A DNA stretch of 64,000 nt from Streptomyces koelreuteriae (GCF_018604545.1 NZ_CP075896.1:6634001-6698000); one strand, 5' to 3'. Shown: positions 1 through 8,830, numbered from the stretch's first letter. Notes: generated by a model from the letters alone, not told the origin. A program made the numbers and translations.

Positions 1-27
1 CCCGTACGAGCTGGAGAGAGCCGAGAC

Positions 28-750
28 ATGCGCGTCGAGATCTGGAGCGACATCGCCTGCCCCTGGTGCTACGTGGGCAAGGCCCGCTTCGACAAGGCGC
101 TGCGGGACTTCCCGCACCGCGACGAGGTCGAGGTCGTGCACCGCTCCTTCGAGCTGGACCCGGGCCGTGCCAAGGACGACATCCAGCCCGTGATCACCAT
201 GCTCACCAGGAAGTACGGGATGAGCGCCGCCCAGGCCGAGGCCGGTGAGGACAATCTGGGCGCGCAGGCCGCCGCCGAGGGCCTGGACTACCGCACCCGG
301 GGCCGCGACCACGGCAGCACCTTCGACATGCACCGTCTGCTCCACCTCGCCAAGGAGCACGGCCGTCAGGAGCGGCTGCTCGACGTGCTGTACCGGGCCA
401 ACTTCGCCGAGGAGCGCTCGGTCTTCGGCGAGGACGAGCGGCTCGTGGAGCTGGCCGTGGCCGCCGGGCTCGACGAGGACGCCGTCCGTGGTGTGCTCGC
501 CGACCCGGAGGCCTACGCCGCCGAGGTCCGGGCCGACGAGCGGGAGGCCGCCGAGCTCGGCGCGAACGGTGTGCCGTTCTTCGTGCTGGATCGCAAGTAC
601 GGCGTCTCCGGCGCCCAGCCCGCCGAGGTCTTCGCCCAGGCCCTGACACAGGCCTTCGGCGAGCGCGCGCCGCTGAAGATCGTCGAGAGCGGATCCACCG
701 ACGGCGCGGACGCGTGTGGTCCGGACGGCTGTGCGGTGCCCCAGCACTGA
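28..750 (+). CDS. DsbA family (FrnE-like) oxidoreductase
   Basis: A 240-residue cytoplasmic thioredoxin-fold protein of the DsbA/FrnE type; no signal peptide is seen. The N-terminal strand is followed at once by a CPWC redox motif at residues 11-14. A GVPFF segment near residue 178 supplies the cis-proline loop expected in this fold. FrnE-like proteins are thiol oxidoreductases or isomerases with a helical insertion between the halves of the fold, and the length fits. The tail has two extra cysteines (DACGPDGC), which could be a second redox or metal site. It stands alone on the plus strand; the substrate is unknown. Family assignment is firm, role inferred. Confidence 0.9.
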   Translation: MRVEIWSDIACPWCYVGKARFDKALRDFPHRDEVEVVHRSFELDPGRAKDDIQPVITMLTRKYGMSAAQAEAGEDNLGAQAAAEGLDYRTRGRDHGSTFDMHRLLHLAKEHGRQERLLDVLYRANFAEERSVFGEDERLVELAVAAGLDEDAVRGVLADPEAYAAEVRADEREAAELGANGVPFFVLDRKYGVSGAQPAEVFAQALTQAFGERAPLKIVESGSTDGADACGPDGCAVPQH

Positions 751-847
751 AAACCGCAGGTCGGGGCGCATCCATAAGCGCCTCTTGGCGATATCACGCA
801 GACATCGGCAATGGACGGGGGGTTCCCACGGGACGCAGAGTGGTCCC

Positions 848-1900
848 ATGGAGACCTTCGAGAACCTCGTCCGCGCCGAGTTCACCCCGAAGCACACCTA
901 CCTCAACACCGCGAGCAACGGGCTCCTGCCCGCCCGTACCGTCACCGCCCTGCACCAGGCGGTGCGGATGCGGGCCGAGGGCACGCCCCTGGGTCCCCTG
1001 TACGAGGAGGTGGAGGCCGCCCGCGCGTCCTTCGCCCGGCTGGCCGGGGTGCCGGCGGAGCGTGTCGCGACCGGGGCCTCGGTCGCCGAGTACGGCGGGC
1101 TGATCGCGGCGTCGCTGCCCGCCGGTGCCGAAGTCCTCACGGCGGAGGCCGACTTCGCCTCCCTGGTGAACCCGTTCCATGTGCGCGGCGACCTCAAGGT
1201 GCGGGCCGTGCCCCTGGAGCGGCTCGCCGAGTCCGTCCGGCCCGGCACCGCGCTCGTCGCGGTCAGCACCGCCCAGTCCGCCGACGGCCGGCTCGCCGAC
1301 CTTCCGGCCGTGCGCGAGGCGGCCCGGGCGCACGGGGCCCGCACCTACGTCGACGCCTCGCAGTCGGCCGGCTGGCTGCCCATGGACGGTGACGCCGACG
1401 ACTTCCTCGCCGCCGTCGGCTTCAAATGGCTCATGGGGCCGCACGGGGCCGCGTTCTTCGTCGCACCGCAAGACTTCGGCGGGCTCACCCCGCTGCTCGC
1501 CGGCTGGGTCGCCGGCGAGATCCCCTGGGACAGCTGCTACGGCCCCGTCGAGCAACTCGCCGACTCCGCACGGCGGTTCGACATCAGCCCGGCCCTCTTC
1601 ACCTACGCCGGGCTGCGCGCCTCACTGGCGCTGATCGAGGAACTCGGCGTCGACGCCGTGCACGCCCACGATCTCGCGCTCGCGGACCGCTTCCGGGCCG
1701 GGCTGACCGGGCTGGGACACGAGCCGGTGCCCTCGCCGGGCTCGGCGATCGTGTCCGTGCCGGGGCTCGGCCACCGGCAGGGCGAGCTGAGCCGGGCGGG
1801 CATCGAGGTGTCCGACCGGGCCGGCAATCTGCGGGCCGCGTTCCACCTCTACAACACCCCGGCGGACGTCGACCGGCTCCTGGACGTCCTGTCCGGCTGA
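848..1900 (+). CDS. Class V aminotransferase-fold PLP enzyme
   Basis: A 350-residue fold-type I PLP enzyme related to cysteine desulfurase and isopenicillin epimerase families. The N-terminus (YLNTASNGLLPA) and the lysine at residue 193 in GFKWLMGPHG, the expected Schiff-base lysine, place it in the class V group. The frame stays open upstream to 716 over the end of the previous gene, but ATG 848 begins the conserved part (METFENLVRAEF) and avoids the overlap. There is no cysteine in an active-site loop that would argue for a desulfurase. A strong hairpin follows. The substrate cannot be read from the sequence. Confidence 0.85.
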   Translation: METFENLVRAEFTPKHTYLNTASNGLLPARTVTALHQAVRMRAEGTPLGPLYEEVEAARASFARLAGVPAERVATGASVAEYGGLIAASLPAGAEVLTAEADFASLVNPFHVRGDLKVRAVPLERLAESVRPGTALVAVSTAQSADGRLADLPAVREAARAHGARTYVDASQSAGWLPMDGDADDFLAAVGFKWLMGPHGAAFFVAPQDFGGLTPLLAGWVAGEIPWDSCYGPVEQLADSARRFDISPALFTYAGLRASLALIEELGVDAVHAHDLALADRFRAGLTGLGHEPVPSPGSAIVSVPGLGHRQGELSRAGIEVSDRAGNLRAAFHLYNTPADVDRLLDVLSG

Positions 1901-1907
1901 GGACATG

Positions 1908-1951
1908 ACCGGGCCGGACCTCCCGTCCCACACGAGGAGGCCCGGCCCGGT
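1908..1951. terminator. Bidirectional terminator hairpin
   Basis: A 15-bp stem with a single mismatch (1908-1922 pairing with 1937-1951) lies between the convergent aminotransferase and ectD stop codons. There is no clear T-run, as is usual for Streptomyces terminators. Confidence 0.7.
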
Positions 1952-1978
1952 GTTCAAAGGGGCGTCACCGCAGCGGTA

Positions 1979-2887
1979 TCACCGCACCGGCGTGAACTCC
2001 CGGGCGCCGATGAACTCGGGACGCCGTACCGGCGCCGCGAACGGCTCGACCGCCGTGTTCTCCACGCTGTTGAACACGATGAACACGTTGCTGCGCGGGA
2101 ACGGCGTGATGTTGTCGCCGGAACCGTGCATGGCGTTGCAGTCGAACCAGGTCGCCGAACCGGCCTTGCCCGTGAACAACTTGATGCCGTGCTGCGAGGC
2201 CATGTGGCTCAGCGCCTCGTCGGAGGGCGTGCCCGCGTCCTGCATCTGCAGCGACTTCTTGTAGTTGTCCTTCGGCGTCTCACCCGAGCACCCGAGGAAC
2301 GTCTTGTGCGACCCCGGCATGATCATGAGTCCGCCGTTGGTGTCGTAGTTCTCGGTCAGCGCGATCGAGACCGACACCGTGCGCATCCGCGGCAGACCGT
2401 CCTCGGCGTGCCACGTCTCGAAGTCCGAGTGCCAGTAGAAGCCACTGGCCCCGAACCCCGGCTTGACGTTGATCCGCGACTGGTGGACGTAGACGTCCGA
2501 GCCGAGGATCTGCCGCGCACGGCCGACGACACGCTCGTCGCGCACCAGCCTGGCGAACACCTCGCTGATCTTGTGCACCTCGAAGACCGTGCGGATCTCC
2601 TTGGACTGCGGCTCGACGATCGACCGCTCGTCGGCCCGCATGTCCGGGTCGTGCACCAGCCGGTTCAGCTCGTTCCGGTAGACGGCGACCTCGTCCTCGG
2701 TGATCAGCTCGTCGATGGCGAGGAAGCCGTCACGCTCGAACGACAACAGGTCGGCCGGCGCCACCGGGCCCGGGGCGTCGGGCGCGCCCCAGACGACCGG
2801 ATCCTGGCGCGGCGTCAGCACCTCGGCGGCGCCACGACTCGGATAGAGGTCCGGCATACCGGTGGTCGTGTCGTAGGTGGCGGTCAT
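1979..2887 (-). CDS. ectD: Ectoine hydroxylase
   Basis: EctD, a 302-residue Fe(II)/2-oxoglutarate dioxygenase that converts ectoine to 5S-hydroxyectoine in the cytoplasm. The iron-binding facial triad is visible as H153-x-D155 (YWHSDFETWH) and H254 (NAMHGSGDN). The intervening block, residues 140-200, matches the EctD signature region. Length is normal for the family. It is the last gene of ectABCD and starts 6 nt after the ectC stop, so it is almost certainly co-transcribed. It terminates against the hairpin at 1908-1951. Confidence 0.97.
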   Translation of the reverse strand: MTATYDTTTGMPDLYPSRGAAEVLTPRQDPVVWGAPDAPGPVAPADLLSFERDGFLAIDELITEDEVAVYRNELNRLVHDPDMRADERSIVEPQSKEIRTVFEVHKISEVFARLVRDERVVGRARQILGSDVYVHQSRINVKPGFGASGFYWHSDFETWHAEDGLPRMRTVSVSIALTENYDTNGGLMIMPGSHKTFLGCSGETPKDNYKKSLQMQDAGTPSDEALSHMASQHGIKLFTGKAGSATWFDCNAMHGSGDNITPFPRSNVFIVFNSVENTAVEPFAAPVRRPEFIGAREFTPVR

Positions 2888-2893
2888 GAAGCC

Positions 2894-3292
2894 TCACACC
2901 TCCTCGGTGAGCAGCGGGTAAACGCCGTTCTCGTCGTGGTCCTCCCGTCCGGTGACAGGCGGGTTGAAGACGCAGAGGCAGCGGAAGTCCTGCTTGATCC
3001 GCAGCGTGTGCTTCTCGTGCCCGTCCAGGAGGTACATGGTGCCGGGCGTGATCGTGTACGACTTCCCGGTCTCGTGGTCGGTGAGCTCGGCCTCGCCCTC
3101 CACGCAGACAACGGCCTCGATGTGGTTCGCGTACCACATCGATGTCTCCGTACCCGCGTACAGGACCGTCTCATGCAGGGAGAAGCCGACCTTCTCCTTG
3201 GCGAGGACGATGCGTTTGCTCTCCCACGTACCGGACGCCGACTTCACGTGCCGGTCGGTACCTTCGATCTCCTTGAACGAACGGACAATCAC
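2894..3292 (-). CDS. ectC: L-ectoine synthase
   Basis: EctC, 132 residues, a small cupin-fold enzyme that closes N-gamma-acetyl-diaminobutyrate to ectoine. The sequence begins VIVRSFKEIEG and contains the family's WYANHIEAV and GTMYLLDGHEKH strands. I chose GTG at 3292 because it gives the usual EctC length and has AGGAGG 12 nt upstream. The same frame runs open far upstream across ectB, but that part is an antiframe artefact of GC bias. It lies 44 nt downstream of ectB. Confidence 0.97.
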   Translation of the reverse strand: MIVRSFKEIEGTDRHVKSASGTWESKRIVLAKEKVGFSLHETVLYAGTETSMWYANHIEAVVCVEGEAELTDHETGKSYTITPGTMYLLDGHEKHTLRIKQDFRCLCVFNPPVTGREDHDENGVYPLLTEEV

Positions 3293-3336
3293 GGTGCTGC
3301 GATGCCTCCTAGGTGGGTGCTGCTTCGGTTGGTGTG

Positions 3337-4608
3337 TCAGGCGGTCTCTCGGACGGCGCGGGCCAGCGTGCGCAGGCCCTCGTCCAGCTCTTCGGGGGTG
3401 ATGGTGAGGGCGGGGAGCATCTTGACGACCTCGCTCTCGGGGCCGGACGTCTCGATCAGCAGCCCCAGCTCGAAGGCGCGCTTGGCGACCTTGTTCGCGC
3501 GCTCCTTGTCGTGGAACTCCAGGCCCCACACCAGGCCGCGGCCCCGGTACTCCTTCACGTCGGCCAGGTTCTCCTCGGTGATGGAGATCAGCGCCTGCTC
3601 GACCTGCTCGCCGCGCTTGCGGGTCTGCTTCTCCATCGCGGAACCGTCGGCCCAGTACGTCTCGAGCGTCGCGGTGGCCGTGACGAACGCGGGGTTGTTG
3701 CCGCGGAAGGTGCCGTTGTGCTCGCCGGGCTCCCAGACGTCCAGCTCCGGCTTGAACAGGCACAGCGACATGGGCATGCCGTAGCCGCTGATCGACTTCG
3801 AGACGGTGACGATGTCCGGCACGATGCCCGCCTCCTCGAAGGAGAAGAAGGCGCCGGTACGGCCGCAGCCCATCTGGATGTCGTCGACGATGAGCAGCAT
3901 GTCCTGCCGCTCGCACAGCTCGGACAGGGCACGCAGCCACTCGGGCCGGGCCACGTTGATGCCGCCCTCGCCCTGCACGGTCTCGACGATCACGGCGGCC
4001 GGCTTGTTCAGGCCGGAGCCCTGGTCCTCCAGCAGCCGCTCGAACCACAGGAAGTCCTCGACGGTGCCGTCGAAGTAGTTGTCGAACGGCATGGGCGTGC
4101 CGTGCACCAGCGGTATACCGGCGCCGGCCCGCTTGAAGGCGTTGCCGGTCACGGCCAGCGAGCCCAGCGACATGCCGTGGAAGGCGTTGGTGAAGGACAC
4201 GATCGACTCGCGCCCCTTCACCTTGCGCGCCAGCTTCAGCGCGGCCTCCACGGCGTTGGTGCCGGTCGGGCCGGGGAACATGACCTTGTACGGCAGGTCA
4301 CGCGGCCGCAGCAGCAGGTTCTGGAAGGCCTCCAGGAACGTGCGCTTGGCGGTGGTCGACATGTCGAGCCCGTGCGTGACGCCGTCACGCTCCAGGTAGT
4401 CGATCAGGGCGCGTTTCAGGACCGGGTTGTTGTGCCCGTAGTTCAGTGACCCGGCTCCGGCGAAGAAGTCGAGGTACTCATGGCCGTCCTCGTCGTACAT
4501 ACGGCTGCCCACGGCGCGGTCGAAGACGGTGGGCCAGCCGCGGCAGTAGCTGCGCACCTCGGACTCAACGGTCTCGAAGACACTCAGGTCGGGCTGGGTG
4601 ATGGTCAC
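3337..4608 (-). CDS. ectB: Diaminobutyrate-2-oxoglutarate transaminase
   Basis: EctB, a 423-residue class III PLP aminotransferase that makes L-2,4-diaminobutyrate from aspartate semialdehyde, using glutamate as amino donor. The catalytic lysine is K271 in IVTVSKSISGYG, and the preceding DDIQMGCGRTG carries the cofactor-binding aspartate. The start is GTG with AGGAG 7-8 nt upstream. It is the second gene of ectABCD, 59 nt after ectA. Length and motifs are typical; nothing is missing. Confidence 0.97.
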   Translation of the reverse strand: MTITQPDLSVFETVESEVRSYCRGWPTVFDRAVGSRMYDEDGHEYLDFFAGAGSLNYGHNNPVLKRALIDYLERDGVTHGLDMSTTAKRTFLEAFQNLLLRPRDLPYKVMFPGPTGTNAVEAALKLARKVKGRESIVSFTNAFHGMSLGSLAVTGNAFKRAGAGIPLVHGTPMPFDNYFDGTVEDFLWFERLLEDQGSGLNKPAAVIVETVQGEGGINVARPEWLRALSELCERQDMLLIVDDIQMGCGRTGAFFSFEEAGIVPDIVTVSKSISGYGMPMSLCLFKPELDVWEPGEHNGTFRGNNPAFVTATATLETYWADGSAMEKQTRKRGEQVEQALISITEENLADVKEYRGRGLVWGLEFHDKERANKVAKRAFELGLLIETSGPESEVVKMLPALTITPEELDEGLRTLARAVRETA

Positions 4609-4667
4609 GACGAATCGCTCCTAGGTACGTGGGGAAACTCTGCGGGAGTGGGGTGGGACGGGAAGTC

Positions 4668-5174
4668 TCAGTGGGGCAGCGGACCGATGCGGTACAGGAC
4701 CTCGGGGTCGTGCGGCCCGTCGGGGAACACGGCCGTGTCGAAGAGCACCTCGCGCTCCAGCCGGGCGCCGTGACGCTCGGCGAACGATGTGAACAGGCGC
4801 TCCGAGGCGGCGTTGCCCGGAGTGATGGTGGTCTCCACGGTCGTCACCCCGTGCTCGGCCACGGTCCGGGCGACCAGACCGTCGAGCATCGTGGCGGCCA
4901 GCCCGCGCCCGCGGTGAGCCTCGTCCACGGCCACCTGCCAGACCAGCAGGGTGTGCGGGCTGTCCGGCCGCACGTACCCGGTGATGAAGCCCATCGGCTC
5001 GCCGTGCTCGTCACGCGCCACGGCCGACGTGGCCGCGAAGTCGCGGCACCAGAGCAGATAGCTGTAGGACGAGTTCAGGTCCAGAACCTTGGAGTCCTTC
5101 GCCATCCGCCACAGTGCGGCTCCGTCGGCCACGGTGGGTCGGTCGATTTGCGGGTCCGCTTGTACGGCAGTCAT
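4668..5174 (-). CDS. ectA: Diaminobutyrate acetyltransferase
   Basis: EctA, 168 residues, a GNAT-fold enzyme that acetylates L-2,4-diaminobutyrate with acetyl-CoA. The acetyl-CoA loop is the AHRGRGLAATML segment in the middle of the protein. An open frame continues upstream to 5327, but ATG 5174 gives the usual length, and the upstream DNA is AT-rich and holds the promoter. No Shine-Dalgarno sequence precedes this ATG, while a TAAATT hexamer ends 8 nt before it, so a leaderless mRNA is likely. It is the first gene of the ect operon. Confidence 0.95.
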   Translation of the reverse strand: MTAVQADPQIDRPTVADGAALWRMAKDSKVLDLNSSYSYLLWCRDFAATSAVARDEHGEPMGFITGYVRPDSPHTLLVWQVAVDEAHRGRGLAATMLDGLVARTVAEHGVTTVETTITPGNAASERLFTSFAERHGARLEREVLFDTAVFPDGPHDPEVLYRIGPLPH

Positions 5175-5513
5175 ACCAATTGAATTTACCCAGAGAAATT
5201 CAAAATCGCATCGCCGGACGGGGTTACGTATGAGCCATGACTGTGTTATCGCGCGGGCGCGAGTCTTTAGGTGTGGGGGTGGTAAAATGTCTGGTTTCGT
5301 CCCGGAAAAATCGGGCGAAGCGGTCACTGTGTGTAACGCGTCACAGCCATGTAATCCCCACGAGATGCGCCCGAATTTCCTCGCCGAGTGTCCTCAAAAT
5401 CTCTGGGTTTAGGACCGGGGAAAGCGGGCAGAAGAATACGGGAAGCTGTTCCTTGATGAATTCTTAATTGTGGGCCAGCTTACATGCGGGGCAGAGCGGA
5501 AAGTATCTGCAAT
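5175..5513 (-). promoter_or_regulatory. ectABCD promoter region with 8-bp dyad
   Basis: A 339-nt gap, visibly richer in A and T than the rest of the window. A perfect inverted repeat, TTGAATTT (5180-5187) and AAATTCAA (5196-5203), has an 8-nt spacer and overlaps the likely -10 hexamer TAAATT on the minus strand. This is where a repressor or osmostress regulator would sit. No gene is seen in the remainder. The dyad is seen; its role is inferred. Confidence 0.7.
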
Positions 5514-6053
5514 TCAGGCCCCGGTCACTCCGTCGATGCGTTCTCGCAGGAGATCGGCGTGACCGTTGTGCCGCGCGTACTCCTCGATCATGTGAATCAG
5601 CACCCACCGCAGGCTGACCTCCATCCCCGGCACCGGCCCCTCGGCGACCCGCCCGACGTGGTCCAGCGGCAGCCCGCCGCACAGCTCCCGCCCACGCGCG
5701 ATCTCCCGCCGCCAGATCCCCAGCGCCTCGTCGAGGCCCCGCCCCGGCTGCAGCGCGTAACCGGTCGGGTCCTCGAACAGCGGCGGCGCGTCGAGGCCGG
5801 CGGTCACTCTCTGGAACCAGTTCCGCTCCACCTCGGCGAGATGCTGCACCAGCCCCAACAGCGTCAGCGCGGACGGCTCGGCCGCCGGCATCCGCACCTG
5901 CGCGTCGTCGAGCCCCGCGCACTTCAGCGCCAGCGTGGCCCGGTGAAAGTCCAGCCAGCTCTCCAGCATGGCCCGCTCGTCACCACTCAGATGAGGCACG
6001 GGGCGGCCGTCGGGAAGCGTCGGGGTGAGTTCGGCGGATGTGTCGCTCGTCAT
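5514..6053 (-). CDS. DinB family (DUF664) protein
   Basis: A 179-residue DinB-like four-helix protein. The N-terminal helix (ERAMLESWLDFHRATL) and the LVQHLAEVERNWF segment carry the first metal histidine; the HMIEEYARHNGHAD block near the C-terminus carries the others. DinB-like proteins in actinobacteria are often mycothiol-dependent transferases or detoxification enzymes, but none of that is specific here. ATG 6053 is followed by a normal start. It lies upstream of ectA on the same strand, separated by 339 nt, and is probably a separate unit. Confidence 0.85.
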   Translation of the reverse strand: MTSDTSAELTPTLPDGRPVPHLSGDERAMLESWLDFHRATLALKCAGLDDAQVRMPAAEPSALTLLGLVQHLAEVERNWFQRVTAGLDAPPLFEDPTGYALQPGRGLDEALGIWRREIARGRELCGGLPLDHVGRVAEGPVPGMEVSLRWVLIHMIEEYARHNGHADLLRERIDGVTGA

Positions 6054-6095
6054 ACGCCGAGCATGGCACGGGCCACTGACACCGGCCGGTGTCTG

Positions 6096-6260
6096 CCATC
6101 CGGCCCGTCCGGTGACATCGGCCGGTATCGGCCTTCCAGCCCGTCCGGTGGCAACGGGGGCGCCGGCCTTCCGGCCCGTCCGGCGACATTGGGGGGGCGC
6201 CGGCCTTCCAGGCCGTCCGGTGACAACGGCCGGTGCCTGCTTCCAGCCCGTCCGGCGCTT
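6096..6260. repeat. Five imperfect tandem copies, about 36-39 bp each
   Basis: The core (CTTCC)GGCCCGTCCGGTGAC recurs at roughly 6096, 6132, 6168, 6204 and 6240, with CGGCCGG spacers. The last copy runs into a sequence (CCGTCCGGCGCTTGAGGACG) that I recognise as a dispersed Streptomyces intergenic repeat. No gene is visible. Confidence 0.75.
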
Positions 6261-6422
6261 GAGGACGAGGCCGTTCAGGCCGAAGCGGGGGTCTGGGGGC
6301 GCAGCCCCCGGCGGGGTTGAAGGGGCGGAGCCCCTGGGACAGGGACGGGAAGGGGCGGCGGGGGCGAAAACCGAGAACCTCAGCCCCCACCTCAGCCCCC
6401 GATCAAGACCTCAGCCCTCGAA
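6261..6422. repeat. Dispersed Streptomyces intergenic repeat with two small hairpins
   Basis: This continues the preceding repeat: GGGGGCGCAGCCCCC and AGGGGCGGAGCCCCT are short GC hairpins of the kind scattered through Streptomyces intergenic regions. They lie just downstream of the aminotransferase stop on the minus strand and could act as its terminator. No coding potential was seen between 6054 and 6422. Confidence 0.6.
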
Positions 6423-7523
6423 CTACCGCCACGCCCCCTCCACGGCCCGCAGCGCCCCCTCCACGTCCACCGTCAGCCCCTGCTCGGAGAGAGCCACCCC
6501 CAACGCCGCCAGACTCGCCCGCACAGCCCCCCGCGTCGCATCCGCCCCATAGTGGTTGACCCGGATCATCTCCTTGGCCAGCGCACCCCCACCGGCGGCG
6601 ACCGGCAGTGCCGGATCCGCCTCCAGCGCCCTCGCCACCAGCTCCGACGCCACCACCCCCGACGGCACCCGGAGCGTCGTCGCGACGGGCGCCGCGTCCC
6701 GCGCCTCGTACACATACGGCTCAAGGCCACCACCGAGCGCGACCGCCCCGGCCCGCGTCGCCGCCGCGGCGGAGGCGTGCCGGGCCATCACGGCATCCAG
6801 CCCCACCGCCTCGATCCGCTCCACACACGCCTCCAGCCCGAGCATCTCCAGCTGCGCCGGAGCGTGCGGCAGCGCCTTGCGGCCGCCGTCGATCCACCGC
6901 TCCTTCCAGTCGAGGAGCGACAGATACGACCGGCGCGGCGCCCTCGGGTTCGCCGCCATCCGGGCCCAGGCCCGCTCGCTCACCGACACCGCCGAGACAC
7001 CGGCGGGACCGCCCATGGCCTTCTGCGCGCCGATCACGCACAGGTCCACGCCCCACGCGTCGGTCAGCACCGGCTCGGCCCCGATCGACGCCACCGCGTC
7101 CAGGTAGAACAGCGCCCCGTGCGCCCGCACGACCTCGCCGATCTCCGCGACCGGGTTGGTGTTGCCGGTCGCCGCCTCCGCGTGCACCAGCGACACGAAG
7201 TCGATCTCCGGATGCTCGGCGAAGGCCTGCCGGATCTGCTCGGCCGTGACCGCCGTGTGGAAGGGCACCGCCAGGTCGACCACCGTGGCACCGCAGTCCC
7301 GCAGCCAGTCGCCGAAGGTCTGCCCGTAGGGGCCCGTGATGACGTTCAGCGCCGTCGTCCCCGGCCCGGCCGCGGCACGGATCGCGCCCTCCAGCGGCAG
7401 CAGCGCCTCGCCCTGCGTGATCACGACGTCCTGCTCGGTGCTCAGCAGCCGCGCCACACGGTCCTCGATCGCGGCGAAGCGGTCCGCGCCGAGCGGGGCC
7501 AGGTCCAGAAACGGGTGCGTCAC
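6423..7523 (-). CDS. Class V PLP-dependent aminotransferase
   Basis: A 366-residue fold-type I enzyme resembling alanine/serine-glyoxylate aminotransferases. The PLP lysine lies in VIGAQKAMGGPAGVS. The GPYGQTFGDWLRDCG, SLVHAEAATGNTNP and LDAVASIGAEPV blocks belong to that subfamily. GTG 7523 (VTHPFLDLAPLG) is preferred; a second GTG 21 nt upstream at 7544 is possible, and neither has a strong ribosome site. It is divergent from the amidohydrolase gene at 7644. The physiological substrate is not evident. Confidence 0.85.
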   Translation of the reverse strand: MTHPFLDLAPLGADRFAAIEDRVARLLSTEQDVVITQGEALLPLEGAIRAAAGPGTTALNVITGPYGQTFGDWLRDCGATVVDLAVPFHTAVTAEQIRQAFAEHPEIDFVSLVHAEAATGNTNPVAEIGEVVRAHGALFYLDAVASIGAEPVLTDAWGVDLCVIGAQKAMGGPAGVSAVSVSERAWARMAANPRAPRRSYLSLLDWKERWIDGGRKALPHAPAQLEMLGLEACVERIEAVGLDAVMARHASAAAATRAGAVALGGGLEPYVYEARDAAPVATTLRVPSGVVASELVARALEADPALPVAAGGGALAKEMIRVNHYGADATRGAVRASLAALGVALSEQGLTVDVEGALRAVEGAWR

Positions 7524-7643
7524 GGTGGGGCTCTCTTCGTTCACGGGGCGGGCGCCGTCTGCCCGGGGCCGACGGCATCGAGGGTAACCGGCGGGTAGGT
7601 GCCCCCTCGCAGCCGAGGTCCGCGGCTCATTAGGGTGCGATGC

Positions 7644-8735
7644 ATGAGCGATCGCACGGTGCTGCACGTGAAGGGACGGGTGCTCGTCGGGCCCGAGGAC
7701 GTCCGCGACGAACTGTGGGTGGTGGACGGCCGCGTCTCCTACGACCGTCCCGCCGGTGCCCGTGACATCCGCACCGTCAAGGGCTGGGCCCTGCCCGGCC
7801 TCGTCGACGCGCACTGCCACGTGGGACTCGACCGGCACGGCGCGGTCCCGCAGGACGTCGCCGAGAAGCAGGCCCTGACCGACCGGGAGGCGGGCACGCT
7901 GCTGATCCGCGACGCGGGCTCGCCCTCCGACACCCGCTGGATCGACGACCGCGAGGACCTGCCGAAGATCATCCGCGCCGGGCGGCACATCGCGCGCACC
8001 CGTCGCTACATCCGCAACTACGCCTGGGAGGTCGAGCCGGAGGATCTCGTCGCCTACGTCGCCCAGGAGGCCCGGCGCGGCGACGGCTGGGTCAAGCTGG
8101 TCGGCGACTGGATCGACCGCGACCTCGGCGATCTGTCGGCCTGCTGGCCCCGGGGCGCGGTGGAGGCGGCGATCGCCGAGGCCCACCGCCTGGGCGCCCG
8201 CGTCACCGCGCACTGCTTCGCTGAGGACTCCCTGCGGGACCTCGTCGAGGCCGGCATCGACTGCATCGAGCACGCGACGGGCCTGACCGAGGACCTCATC
8301 CCGCTGTTCGCCGAACGGGGCGTCGCCATCGTCCCGACCCTGGTCAACATCGCCACCTTCCCGCAGCTCGCCGACGGCGGAGAGTCCCGGTTCCCGCAAT
8401 GGTCGGCCCATATGCGCCGGCTCCACGAACGCCGCTACGACACCGTCCGGAACGCCTACGACGCCGGCATCCCCGTCTTCGTCGGCACCGACGCCGGCGG
8501 CAGCATCGCCCACGGCCTGGCGGCGGCCGAGGTCGCCGAACTGGTCACCGCAGGCATCCCGCCCCTCGACGCCCTGGCGGCCGGAACCTGGACGGCCCGC
8601 AGCTGGCTCGGCCGCCCCGGCCTGGACGAGGGCGCCCCGGCCGACCTGGTCGTCTACGACCAGGACCCGCGGGCCGACGTGGGGGTCCTGGCGGCGCCGC
8701 GCCGGGTGGTGCTGAACGGGCGCGTGGTCGGGTAG
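7644..8735 (+). CDS. Amidohydrolase family protein
   Basis: A 363-residue metal-dependent hydrolase of the amidohydrolase superfamily (imidazolonepropionase/prolidase-like branch). The first metal site is DAHCHVGLD near residue 56. Further ligands are the histidines in RVTAHCFAE and CIEHATG, and the aspartate in FVGTDAGG; the C-terminus ends with the usual beta-sandwich strand (RRVVLNGRVVG). ATG 7644 (MSDRTVLHV) is used instead of an upstream open start at 7599. No signal peptide. It stands alone on the plus strand, so the substrate is unknown. Confidence 0.88.
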   Translation: MSDRTVLHVKGRVLVGPEDVRDELWVVDGRVSYDRPAGARDIRTVKGWALPGLVDAHCHVGLDRHGAVPQDVAEKQALTDREAGTLLIRDAGSPSDTRWIDDREDLPKIIRAGRHIARTRRYIRNYAWEVEPEDLVAYVAQEARRGDGWVKLVGDWIDRDLGDLSACWPRGAVEAAIAEAHRLGARVTAHCFAEDSLRDLVEAGIDCIEHATGLTEDLIPLFAERGVAIVPTLVNIATFPQLADGGESRFPQWSAHMRRLHERRYDTVRNAYDAGIPVFVGTDAGGSIAHGLAAAEVAELVTAGIPPLDALAAGTWTARSWLGRPGLDEGAPADLVVYDQDPRADVGVLAAPRRVVLNGRVVG

Positions 8736-8814
8736 CCGAGCGGGTGACACGAGGGAACGCCTGTGCCGGGGGATTCGAAAACTTCCACGGTATCGCCACG
8801 TTGGAGTGAAGAGA

Positions 8815-8830
8815 CGTCAGATCGCTGACG
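8815..8830. promoter_or_regulatory. Dyad upstream of the sortase substrate gene
   Basis: CGTCAG-ATCG-CTGACG, a perfect 6-bp dyad with a 4-nt centre, about 60 nt before GTG/ATG of the next gene. It could be an operator; no regulator is suggested by the sequence. Confidence 0.4.

Noticed and set aside
2894..4048. One long minus-strand frame that seems to join ectC to an upstream 250-codon extension
   Set aside because: The upstream part is antiframe to ectB and Arg/Ala/Gly-rich; only the last 132 codons are EctC.
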